Source: Gammaproteobacteria bacterium
GTDB lineage: Bacteria > Pseudomonadota > Gammaproteobacteria > Competibacterales > Competibacteraceae
DNA length: 40,975 bases
Assembly (NCBI GenBank): GCA_020846135.1
Contig: JADLEK010000056.1
Location: 1-40,975 of the forward strand
Direction of reading: 5' to 3'
This document shows positions 34,117 to 40,975 of the stretch, piece by piece (the stretch's first letter is position 1; each line of letters starts with the position of its first letter). The position numbers were made by a program, and so were the translations under genes. Under the pieces are notes generated by a model. That model was not told where the DNA came from. It did not search any database and saw nothing but the letters and a program-made list of their open reading frames with translations.

Positions 34117-34312
34117 GGATTGCCGGACATTGACTTGCCTGCCAGTCACCAATTGGCCGTCTTGCGCCAGGATAATGGCGGCGATCAACAGGTCAGCATC
34201 CGCTAGATCTTGCCGGCGCGCTCCAAATCAGCCTTGATTTGACCGAAGTATTTCGCGGCGCGTCGATCCAGGCCCAGGATCGGCAAGGGTGCTTTGATCG
34301 TCAGGGAGGGCA
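34117..34312 (-). pseudogene. PIN-domain (VapC-like) toxin, 3' remnant with a frameshift
   Basis: On the minus strand, LTIKAPLPILGLDRRAAKYF and GQIKADLERAGKI are followed after a one-base slip by DADLLIAAIILAQDGQLVTG. This is the second half of a VapC-type PIN domain including the ADADLLIAA metal-site helix. The frame break is near 34205. No antitoxin gene or 5' half is visible. The rest of 33968-34457 shows no further gene I can support. Confidence 0.65.
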
Positions 34313-34457
34313 TCTCAACATCTCGCGGTGGAATACAATCATTTTGGTTGGTCCACCGGGAGCATCAACGCTTGACCGTGTTTATGGTCGATGTCGTGGA
34401 ATTTCCGAGCGCAATAGTCTTGAATTGATCTGACACACCAATGAGGATGATTTGCCG

Positions 34458-36848
34458 ATGAAACGACCCTTGTTTGTTCTTCTGCCCGCCTTGCTCGGGC
34501 TGAGCCTGGCGTTTCTGGCGTCGCCGGCGGCCATTGCCCAGAGCGCCGATGCTTTCCAGCGCTACATCAAGTTCCACAACTCGCTGGATACGCCGATCTA
34601 TCCGGTCATCCAGGCCCCGCAGAATGCACCGACCAAACCGGGCGACAAGGGAACCAACTGCGCGACCGGCGGCTTGCTGCGGATCATCGTTAACCAGGGC
34701 GCCGAAGGCGTCGGCATTCCGCCCGGCCAAACGGTCACGGTAGCCTTGCCCAAAGACAGCCCCTGTTCCAAAGGCGGCTTCTACGACGCATCGCGGATCT
34801 ACATCCTGGTGGCTGACTTCGCCAAGTTTGAAAGTCTGTCGAACGCCACTCAGCGGACCGCGCGTGTCCAGAACTGGGACTACTCCAATTACCCGTTATG
34901 CGCAGGGTGCTGGGTCGGCACTGCCGAAGCCGATTACGGCCATGATGCGCCCGGCCAGTTGCTGGAATACACGATCATTTCCCAGGACCCCGCCACCGGA
35001 TCGGCCTTCAATAACGCCAACGACCCCAGCGGGACGCCGCTCATTGATTTTGACGTCTCTTATGTCGATGACGCCTACCTGCCGGTGGCGATGGCCCTGG
35101 ACGATGGCGGAGCGACCCAGTTCATGGGCAGCACCCTGTCGCCGACCGTCTTCAACCAGCGCCTGACGCAGTTCCTTACGGACGGGCACTGGTCGCGTTA
35201 TGCGGCCTACTCGGAACTCAACTGGGCTGAATCGAAGGATTGCATTAACGGCAAGCCGACCGATCCGAATAAAACCACCTTCAGTTGTCTGACGCCCCGC
35301 ACCGATCGCGTACCGTCGGCCAACATTCTGATCACGGATGCCCAAACCGGAGGAGTTTCGGCGTTCTTTCTGCCCTCATGGGACGGGAAAACATCGAAAA
35401 AATGTAACACCAGCAAGGAAACGGACCCGACTGTCAACCTGCAATGCTCGACGCCGCCGCCCAATGGCGCTGACCTTGGCAATAATGACAATCCGGATCA
35501 ACTATGCTGTCCTAACGAAAATAATGTCATGCTTGGCTGTTGCGACGCCGAGAAATTCCTGATCGACAACACATACCGCAAGTTCAAAACCGATGTTACG
35601 CCGATGGCGTTTCGCTTAAGCAACGATACCCTGTCCAACGTCGTTAAACGGTTCGCACAGTGGCAGGGAGCGGCCAACGATCCCTGCGGAAATCCAGGTT
35701 CCGAGGCGATTACGACTGCCCCGGCGATCCAAAAGGAAAGCTTCTGCAGAGCTTTCAAAAAGACCCTGGATTTCGTCTGGAAGGAATTCGCACCGCAGTG
35801 TTCAGGTCGTGGCGACAATAATGATCGCTGCATTGCCGCAGCCATCATTGGCTACGATCTGGAGAAATCAGGCTACGATCCGGGCCTCTGCAGAAAGTGT
35901 CCGAGCGAGAATCCCGCTGACTGCCCGGCCTCATGCGCACTGGAGGCGCAACGCAATGAAAGCGTTCAGGCCCTGCAACGCGGATTGCCCTGGACGCCCA
36001 GCGGCGACCCGAAACAATGTGGAGCATGCCCCAGCCCCACCGCGTGTCCTACTTCATGCATCCTGCCGGTGGTCATCTCGCCGGACGCCACGCTCTACCA
36101 TCGCGACGGGTTCCTCCACTTCTGGGCGGACTACAACAGCGTCTACAACCTCAATCCCTTCGCCCGGTTTGTTCACAATGACGTCAACGGCCTCGCTGCG
36201 CCCGGCGCGTATTCGTTCTCGATCGACGACTTCTACGGTAATTTCGGCGGTCCAGGCTCCAGCTTGATCATCGAGGTGGGCAGCAAGGATATCCGCAACA
36301 GTTCGGTGCTGCCGAACAAGGAACCCTTCGATCCGTTCAAGCAGTACCACGCCAATGTCGGGACCGGCTGGCATCATGCCAGCGTATGCGGTCGGCGCTA
36401 CAGCCTGCCGCCGGCAACCCCGCCCAACGTGGGACTCAGTGCGCCGCTGTCGTTCTGGAATAACGGCAAGCCACTGTCGGAATGCGAGGTGCGGCTGTTT
36501 GCGACCGCGGACGAGAGCAAATATATTGCCTTTTTGCTCAAGGAGTTGACCTTCAATGTCACGGACGGCTACACCGGCAGGACCCACAGCGTCCAAGGCT
36601 TGAGCGGCGTCTATGCGGTTCGCTTTCCCAATGATTCGCCCGTGGACAATGCTTATTGCAAGGAGAAGTCGACTGATCAGGATTTAGTCGCCGCTGGCTT
36701 CTGCCGGGCCAATATGTCCGCCGGCAAGCTCAATCTCGACTATGTGGGCGTCTCGGATGCCGGCTGCGCCAACCAGCCGGATAATGCCACCTGCGGCAAG
36801 CCGCTGGTGAATCTGAATGTCCCGTCGCGGACCCAGATTAATCCCTGA
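34458..36848 (+). CDS. Large Cys-rich secreted protein of unknown function
   Basis: About 796 residues with a signal peptide (MKRPLFVLLPALLGLSLAFL, cleavage near AIAQ). The N-terminal third (IKFHNSLDTPIYPVIQAPQN, GIPPGQTVTVALP, YDASRIYILV, then DFDVSYVDDAYLPVAMALDD) recalls the strand order of thaumatin/GH64-like folds, tentatively. The middle part has dense Cys pairs (CCPNENNVMLGCCDAEKF; CRKCPSENPADCPASCALEA; CGACPSPTACPTSCIL), suggesting many disulfides. The C-terminal part is again beta-rich. I recognise no characterised family. The next gene, a BBP7-like barrel, starts 17 bp on, so the two are one operon. GAGG lies about 11 bp before the ATG. Confidence 0.85.
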   Translation: MKRPLFVLLPALLGLSLAFLASPAAIAQSADAFQRYIKFHNSLDTPIYPVIQAPQNAPTKPGDKGTNCATGGLLRIIVNQGAEGVGIPPGQTVTVALPKDSPCSKGGFYDASRIYILVADFAKFESLSNATQRTARVQNWDYSNYPLCAGCWVGTAEADYGHDAPGQLLEYTIISQDPATGSAFNNANDPSGTPLIDFDVSYVDDAYLPVAMALDDGGATQFMGSTLSPTVFNQRLTQFLTDGHWSRYAAYSELNWAESKDCINGKPTDPNKTTFSCLTPRTDRVPSANILITDAQTGGVSAFFLPSWDGKTSKKCNTSKETDPTVNLQCSTPPPNGADLGNNDNPDQLCCPNENNVMLGCCDAEKFLIDNTYRKFKTDVTPMAFRLSNDTLSNVVKRFAQWQGAANDPCGNPGSEAITTAPAIQKESFCRAFKKTLDFVWKEFAPQCSGRGDNNDRCIAAAIIGYDLEKSGYDPGLCRKCPSENPADCPASCALEAQRNESVQALQRGLPWTPSGDPKQCGACPSPTACPTSCILPVVISPDATLYHRDGFLHFWADYNSVYNLNPFARFVHNDVNGLAAPGAYSFSIDDFYGNFGGPGSSLIIEVGSKDIRNSSVLPNKEPFDPFKQYHANVGTGWHHASVCGRRYSLPPATPPNVGLSAPLSFWNNGKPLSECEVRLFATADESKYIAFLLKELTFNVTDGYTGRTHSVQGLSGVYAVRFPNDSPVDNAYCKEKSTDQDLVAAGFCRANMSAGKLNLDYVGVSDAGCANQPDNATCGKPLVNLNVPSRTQINP

Positions 36849-36865
36849 TCAGCACTGGAGGACTC

Positions 36866-38050
36866 ATGACTCGCCTCAACCAAAAGACTCTTGCGGGGAG
36901 ACTGCACATGCGTAACGGGATGACCATGGCGCTAACCTCGCTGCTGCTGACCAGCGGGGTCGCTTCGGCCCAGACCGGCGCGACCGATCCGGCGACGGCC
37001 GGGGTATTCAGCCTGAGCGCCGAAGCGCTGCTCTGGTGGCAAAAGGCCAGCCCGACGCCCACACCGATCATCACTGATGGGCTGTATGGGCAACCGGGGA
37101 CCAACGTCCTGCTGGGCGGCGGCGACCAGGACACCAACCCCAATCCCGGTCTTCGGATCACCGCCGGCTACACCCTCAATGACCGCTGGGGTCTGGAGGG
37201 CAACTTTCTCTACTTTGGCGAGCGCTCCACCAGCGCCAGCGTGGAATCCTCCGGCGAACACGGATCAACCGATCTGCTGCTCCCGTTCTTCGATGTCACT
37301 GAGAACCGCGAGAATGTCACCGAGATCTCCTTCTCGCCGGTCTATCGCGGCAGCGCCAGGGAAGAATTCAGCAACCGACTGATGGGCGCCGAGGCTGACG
37401 CCACCTACGCGCTCCCGTCCCAGGGACCGTGGGCGGTTGGCCTGATCGGCGGATTCAGGTGGCTCCAGCTCAAGGAAACCTACGCCATCACCACCAGCAG
37501 CCCCTACAACCCCCCACAGCCCGAAGACATCTGGCAGACCAACGACACGTTCGACACCTCGAACAACTTCTATGGCGCGCAGATCGGCGCACGGGCGCGT
37601 TATGATCAGGATCGCTGGTCTGTGGGGGGTGTCTTCAAGCTGGGCTTGGGCGCCATGGTGCAAGAAGTGAATATCAACGGCTCGCTGGTCACCAACGACT
37701 TCACCGACCTGGGACCGACCCAGACCTTTCCCGGCGGCTACTTCGCGCTGCCGAGCAACATCGGCAGTGAATCGCGCAGTGTGTTCGCGGTCGTGCCCGA
37801 AGTGCAGTTGAGCATCGGCTACCGGATCACCCCGTCGGCGACGATCTTCGCCGGCTACAACTTCCTCTATGCCAACACCGTGGTCCGTCCGGGCGATCAG
37901 ATCAATCGTAATATCAATCCCACCCAGAGCGTCTCCTATACGGAAGAGCCGCCAGCGAATCTGGAAGGAACCGCTCAGCCGTCAGCCTCGTTCAACCGTT
38001 CGTCGTTCTGGACCCAGGGCATCAGTCTCGGCCTCAGCGTCCAGTTCTAA
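36866..38050 (+). CDS. BBP7-family-like outer-membrane beta-barrel protein
   Basis: 394 residues. GGAGG lies 5 bp before the ATG; a second Met at 36908 would also leave a full signal peptide (cleavage likely after ASA). The mature start, FSLSAEALLWWQKASPTPTP followed by LYGQPGTNVLLGGGDQDTN, and the alternating strands ending in the Phe residue LGLSVQF indicate an outer-membrane barrel. The LLWW and GxxVLxGG motifs resemble the BBP7 family, mostly known to me from planctomycetes. No plug or OmpA domain is present. Co-transcribed with the Cys-rich secreted protein; anchoring, export or receptor function for it is inference. Confidence 0.8.
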   Translation: MTRLNQKTLAGRLHMRNGMTMALTSLLLTSGVASAQTGATDPATAGVFSLSAEALLWWQKASPTPTPIITDGLYGQPGTNVLLGGGDQDTNPNPGLRITAGYTLNDRWGLEGNFLYFGERSTSASVESSGEHGSTDLLLPFFDVTENRENVTEISFSPVYRGSAREEFSNRLMGAEADATYALPSQGPWAVGLIGGFRWLQLKETYAITTSSPYNPPQPEDIWQTNDTFDTSNNFYGAQIGARARYDQDRWSVGGVFKLGLGAMVQEVNINGSLVTNDFTDLGPTQTFPGGYFALPSNIGSESRSVFAVVPEVQLSIGYRITPSATIFAGYNFLYANTVVRPGDQINRNINPTQSVSYTEEPPANLEGTAQPSASFNRSSFWTQGISLGLSVQF

Positions 38051-38067
38051 CGCCTTGCTAAATCATG

Positions 38068-38106
38068 AAGCCGTTCGTGGTGAGCCTGTCGAGCCACGAA
38101 CGGCTT
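38068..38106 (+). terminator. 13-bp stem hairpin after the barrel gene
   Basis: AAGCCGTTCGTGG (38068-38080) pairs perfectly with CCACGAACGGCTT (38094-38106) around a 13-base loop, followed by TTAAT. It lies 17 bp after the stop codon. It may end the two-gene transcript; the loop text GGTGAGCCTGTCGAGCC also looks like a common dispersed repeat. Confidence 0.65.
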
Positions 38107-38313
38107 TAATACCGTTTCCCGATCCATAACTACTCAGACACCCAATCGTAGGGTGAGCACGGCTCACCTTCCCCCAATCCCCTGTTAAAGGTGGGCCGTG
38201 CCCACTCTACCTGGTTACCCCCGTTGCTCGGTGGCTACCTGGATTCCCGCCTGCGCGGGAATGGGATTCCCGCCTGCGCGGGAATGACGGAAACCTGCTG
38301 AGAATTGGTATTA
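38107..38313. repeat. TAATACC-type dispersed repeat, inverted and longer copy
   Basis: It starts TAATACCGTTTCCCGAT and ends GAGAATTGGTATTA, the reverse-complement ends of the copies at 21873-22041 and 24529-24698. At 207 bp it is longer. Inside are GGATTCCCGCCTGCGCGGGA twice in tandem (about 38239-38287) and a short G/C-rich stretch. Adjacent hairpin 38068-38106 ends exactly where it starts. Confidence 0.7.
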
Positions 38314-38350
38314 AATAAACGACTGGCCTCATCGCTGAGAGAGTCTAGCT

Positions 38351-38461
38351 CCGGAAAAGGCCGCATGCTTGAAAGCTCAAATTGAAGATTTCGCGTTTGA
38401 GGAGGCGCTGGCGACCCTGAATGAGGTTCTTGATCCCGTTATCTCAGGGTTTGCCCTTTAG
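38351..38461 (+). pseudogene. 3' remnant of a hybrid histidine kinase or Hpt-type protein
   Basis: A 36-codon stretch without a start, ending LKAQIEDFAFEEALATLNEV and a short tail to TAG. The FxFExAxxxL pattern is that of the last helix of Hpt-like domains at the ends of hybrid kinases. It overlaps the end of dsbB by about 18 bp on the other strand. The identification rests on this short motif alone. Confidence 0.3.
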
Positions 38462-39019
38462 CAGCAAGTAATCGGTCGGATTATCCGGGCACGGCCCCAA
38501 GCCGCATTCCAAGAAGGTCGCCGCGATATTGACCAGCACCACCACGGTCAACAGGACGCCAATCCATCGGCCCACCCGACCGCCAACCGTGGTGGGACGC
38601 GCCTCGCCAACCCGGGCTTCCACCAGCAGAATCAGACCTACCCCCAACACCGTCAGCATGAACGCGATAAAGGCCCAGGTATAGAAATGCAGGCCGAACA
38701 GCGCCGATCCATAGGCCCCGGTTCCGGGAACAATATGCAGCAGGATTTGCCGGCCAGAGCTGAATGCGCCAGCCAAGGCGCTGAGAATCGCTATGCCATA
38801 GTGCAATGGCGACGCGCCACACTGGACATTTAGCAGAAAGCCAATGCCGACCATGATGAATGCAACCCGTTGCAACATACATAATGGACAGGGCAACTCC
38901 CCCAGGACCAGTTGATCGAATAATGCAACCAGCAATACTAGCGTGATCCCGGCCAGAGCGGTCAAATTAAACCAGCGGACGATCAGCGCCGCCGTTGAGG
39001 GCGTCAGAGTCGCGTTCAT
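38444..39019 (-). CDS. dsbB: Disulfide bond formation protein DsbB
   Basis: 191 residues, four membrane segments. It reoxidises DsbA using quinone. The first catalytic pair is in GELPCPLCMLQR (about 43-54). The second periplasmic Cys pair is in LECGLGPCPDNP near the C-terminus (about 168-179), later than in the short E. coli protein. The frame is open to 39097, but the ATG at 39019 overlaps the stop of the small upstream gene by ATGA, which decides the start. Proteins such as the Cys-rich product of 34458-36848 would be plausible clients, by inference. Confidence 0.9.
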   Translation of the reverse strand: MNATLTPSTAALIVRWFNLTALAGITLVLLVALFDQLVLGELPCPLCMLQRVAFIMVGIGFLLNVQCGASPLHYGIAILSALAGAFSSGRQILLHIVPGTGAYGSALFGLHFYTWAFIAFMLTVLGVGLILLVEARVGEARPTTVGGRVGRWIGVLLTVVVLVNIAATFLECGLGPCPDNPTDYLLLKGKP

Positions 39020-39174
39020 AGTGAAATCGCCAGAGCATCGGTCATATGATACCGACACCATGCTAAATAGACGCCTATCAGTAGCACCCATGCCCATAAA
39101 CCAGCCTTGGGCCAGTCATTCAGGATGCACAGAATCGTCACTAGGGCGATCACCAAAGGTAACACCATAATCAT
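39016..39174 (-). CDS. 52-residue membrane protein (DUF5993-like) coupled to dsbB
   Basis: A short gene easily missed. It encodes MIMVLPLVIALVTILCILND then WPKAGLWAWVLLIGVYLAWC and RYHMTDALAISL: two membrane helices with a short loop and a C-terminal His/Asp segment. GAGGA is about 7 bp upstream of the ATG. Its TGA overlaps the dsbB start (ATGA), so the two are translated together. Small two-helix proteins of the DUF5993 type occur next to DsbB genes in other proteobacteria, from memory, with unknown role; a helper of the DsbB system is a fair guess. Confidence 0.75.
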   Translation of the reverse strand: MIMVLPLVIALVTILCILNDWPKAGLWAWVLLIGVYLAWCRYHMTDALAISL

Positions 39175-39187
39175 TCCTTGGTCCTCG

Positions 39188-39541
39188 CTAAAGAGGTTGT
39201 TGGCGTACTGTTACTGGTTGCCCGTCCACCATCCCGCGCCAGATCGGCTGGTTACAGATTTTCGCCTGCTGAACCGCTTTGAAGGCGGTGCTTAGGCTGT
39301 TGACGCCCACAACGACAAAGGATCCCAGGTGGATCTCCCGCGGCGCATTTTGCGGAGGATCGATTAATGGGATGCTGCCCATAATTTCGCGCTGGGGTTC
39401 ATCGCCATTGAACCATTCAAGCACGACAACCATGGTGTCAGAGGTCCAGGCGCAGACCGCCACGGTCAAATCGGTTCCTCCGGCAAGGGTGATTTCGTCG
39501 GCGCGCTGGGTGATTTTCTCTTCTATCTGTTGCTCCATCAT
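39188..39541 (-). CDS. Conserved-looking hypothetical protein, upstream of the dsbB pair
   Basis: About 117 residues from the ATG at 39541; the frame also allows TTG at 39550, but GAGGG stands 5-8 bp before the ATG pair. There is no signal peptide or membrane helix, so it is cytoplasmic. The N-terminus is helical and acidic (MMEQQIEEKITQRADEITL). The rest is beta-rich: VAVCAWTSDTMVVVLEWFNG, then IHLGSFVVVGVNSLSTAF. I do not recognise the family. It ends 14 bp before the small membrane gene and reads in the same direction, so it may belong to the same transcript. Confidence 0.6.
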   Translation of the reverse strand: MMEQQIEEKITQRADEITLAGGTDLTVAVCAWTSDTMVVVLEWFNGDEPQREIMGSIPLIDPPQNAPREIHLGSFVVVGVNSLSTAFKAVQQAKICNQPIWRGMVDGQPVTVRQQPL

Positions 39542-39665
39542 TTCCCTCAATGCGGCGAGCGGTGGTTAACGGCTCATGCTCATGCTCATGAGTACGATTA
39601 GTATAGCAACCGATTTTTGCTTGGACCGATAGCTACAAGGCGTTAACCCAGCGGAGACCAGATTT

Positions 39666-40640
39666 TTAAAACAGGCCCTGCAGTGGATTGTCGTGGAACA
39701 GGCGGGCGTCGCGGATATAGCGTTCCAGCATGGCGTTGGTTTTGTGACCGGAAATTTTCCTGATCTGCCAGGAAGGAGCGCCATTGAGCGCTGCTGCCGT
39801 GCAAAACCCGGCTCGTAGAGAATGACCGGAGTAATGTTCCGGTGATAAGCCCGCTGCAGCGCAACGCTGTTTGACGATCTTGGCGACGGCATGTCCTGAC
39901 AGTACCTGGTCTGTGATTTGTCCGTGCTTGTTGATGGGACGGAAGATCGGTGCAGTTCGGGCTTCTGGATCGGCGGGATCAATGGATAGGGTCAGCCAAT
40001 CCTGTAGTGCTTGAACAGGGCAGATCGCTCCCCGTCCGTATGGAATGCCGATGAGCCGTCCGTGACCTTCCTGATCAGTTTTGGAACGGCGAATGGTCAG
40101 CGTTAACCCAGCCGCACTAAATATTGTATCCGCGGTAGTTAATGCCACCAACTCGGAACGACGTAGCGCCCCGGCAAAGCCAATCAAGAGCAGCGCGCGG
40201 TCTCGAAAATCTCGCGGTGTGTTTCCCATTGCCCTCACCATGGCGATCAGATCATCGCGTCCGGTCGGCGCTACTCGGCGTTGAGCGGTGCCTCGTTGCC
40301 GACGGATGCCGCGCAGGGTGGTCCGCACCAGCGCCGAGGTGCAAGGATTTTCCAGTCCCAGGGTAGTGTGAGCTTTGCCCAGACTGACTACCCAGCGACC
40401 CAGAGTTGCCGGTGCGTGAGTTTCGCCATGGACGGCTAGATAGGCGGCAATCTGTTCGGCGGAACTGGGGATTTGTCCACTCCAGTTTATAAACCGTTGT
40501 AAATCTTCCTGATAAGCCTGCCGGGTTCGATCCGCAATAGCGGCGTGGATATAACCGGCTACCGTATCTGATAACGCGGGTGGATGGGCTGGATACTGAA
40601 CTTTTTGATTTTGGCCATTGAGTGGCTGGGTATCGTGCAA
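39666..40640 (-). CDS. Tyrosine recombinase/phage-type integrase
   Basis: 324 residues. The N-terminal SAM-like DNA-binding domain (about 25-115; DRTRQAYQEDLQRFINWSG) is followed by the catalytic domain (about 125-320) with Arg in GALRRSELVAL, Lys in RRSKTDQEG, HSLRAGFCT with His and Arg, SGHKTNAMLERYIRD with the nucleophile Tyr. The length is normal and it appears intact. It starts at a TTG with GGGAG 8 bp upstream; no in-frame ATG is available before the catalytic domain. It is not an integron integrase because the IntI insertion is missing. A perfect inverted repeat lies 40 bp upstream. Confidence 0.88.
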   Translation of the reverse strand: MHDTQPLNGQNQKVQYPAHPPALSDTVAGYIHAAIADRTRQAYQEDLQRFINWSGQIPSSAEQIAAYLAVHGETHAPATLGRWVVSLGKAHTTLGLENPCTSALVRTTLRGIRRQRGTAQRRVAPTGRDDLIAMVRAMGNTPRDFRDRALLLIGFAGALRRSELVALTTADTIFSAAGLTLTIRRSKTDQEGHGRLIGIPYGRGAICPVQALQDWLTLSIDPADPEARTAPIFRPINKHGQITDQVLSGHAVAKIVKQRCAAAGLSPEHYSGHSLRAGFCTAAALNGAPSWQIRKISGHKTNAMLERYIRDARLFHDNPLQGLF

Positions 40641-40679
40641 ATTATTCGCTCCCGGTTTGATGCCCTATTGAGCATACTT

Positions 40680-40712
40680 TAACCTTCGCTAATTGAAGAT
40701 TAGCGAAGGTTA
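40680..40712. other. Perfect 14-bp inverted repeat with 5-bp spacer, candidate recombination or operator site
   Basis: TAACCTTCGCTAAT (40680-40693), the spacer TGAAG, and ATTAGCGAAGGTTA (40699-40712) form a perfect dyad. It lies 40 bp upstream of the tyrosine recombinase start. Tyrosine recombinase core sites are two inverted arms around a short spacer, so this could be its site; an autoregulatory operator is the alternative. It has no terminator-like T-run. Confidence 0.6.
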
Positions 40713-40842
40713 GAAAATGCTGCTGATATGCTTGATGATGGTATAAATAAAAGCATTATTACAGCATAATACATAATACGTTTAATAACCTGATCTGCCC
40801 TGTCAGGGGTCAGCTCACGAAACGGAAATTAAAGCACGCTAA

Positions 40843-40975
40843 GAGACTGTCTAAAAACTAACTTATTGATTGCAATCGCTGTAGCGCCGGCTTCCAGCCG
40901 GGGTTATGCCGGCTGGCAGCCGGCGCTCCCGTCCATTTTTCGTCAAAATCAATGGGAGACTTTTTCGACCGTCTC
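40843..40975. mobile_element. MITE-like element with terminal inverted repeats at the window end
   Basis: The left end GAGACTGTCTAAAAA and the right end, read on the other strand, GAGACGGTCGAAAAA are inverted repeats. The similarity extends to ATTGATT on both sides (about 29 bp). Inside lies a long hairpin, 40883-40901 with 40909-40927, 19 bp with one mismatch. No protein is encoded. The outermost base coincides with the window edge, so a longer element cannot be excluded. Confidence 0.65.

Overview
The window reads as a GC-rich chromosome segment of a denitrifying gammaproteobacterium. The full narXL-narK-narGHJI-moaA block, a Sec-dependent multiheme cytochrome, an exosortase and DsbB all fit. 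The gene style recalls the Candidatus Competibacter/Contendobacter group, but that assignment is inference from memory and not demonstrated here.

Layout. (1) 1-2057: the integrase end of a chromosomal integron, with intI (+), a probable attI and a leftward cassette array on the minus strand. The first cassette carries two small genes and is closed by an 87-bp attC; a second cassette, cut by the window edge, encodes a secreted lectin-like protein. (2) 2067-3740: an orphan yejE-type ABC permease and mobA. (3) 3800-18731: a nitrate respiration island with narX/narL, a double-length NarK1-NarK2 fusion behind a perfect 7-2-7 NarL site, a further NarK, narG, narH, narJ, narI and moaA. A 115-bp inverted-repeat element sits between narH and narJ. 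(4) 18732-19290: gene debris (hicB, ATPase, histidine kinase 3' end, moaA 3' end). (5) 19273-21585: a two-component system (-). (6) 21873-24698: an octaheme cytochrome c with HEAT and TPR repeats, bracketed by two direct copies of a ~170-bp TAATACC-ended repeat. (7) 24680-30102: a decaying region with a truncated secreted protein, a channel fragment, an AraC regulator broken by a TAG codon, an intact DUF1254 protein, a lipoprotein, a deleted second DUF1254 copy and an arylsulfatase 3' remnant. (8) 30230-33967: an exosortase with its probable dedicated substrate, a VIT/VWA protein with a PEP-CTERM-like tail. (9) 34458-38050: a two-gene unit encoding a large Cys-rich secreted protein and a BBP7-like outer-membrane barrel. 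(10) 38444-39541: dsbB coupled to a 52-aa membrane protein, and an unknown gene. (11) 39666-40975: a tyrosine recombinase with a perfect inverted repeat upstream and a MITE-like element at the window end.

How it works together. NarX/NarL sense nitrate and probably drive narK through the 6430-6445 site. NarK proteins import nitrate and export nitrite, NarGHI reduces nitrate on the cytoplasmic side, NarJ assembles the enzyme, and MoaA and MobA make its molybdenum cofactor. The other regions are accessory: the integron and the recombinase bring in genes, while the exosortase pair, the Cys-rich protein with its barrel, and DsbB act in the envelope. All functions are read from sequence motifs; no database search was run.
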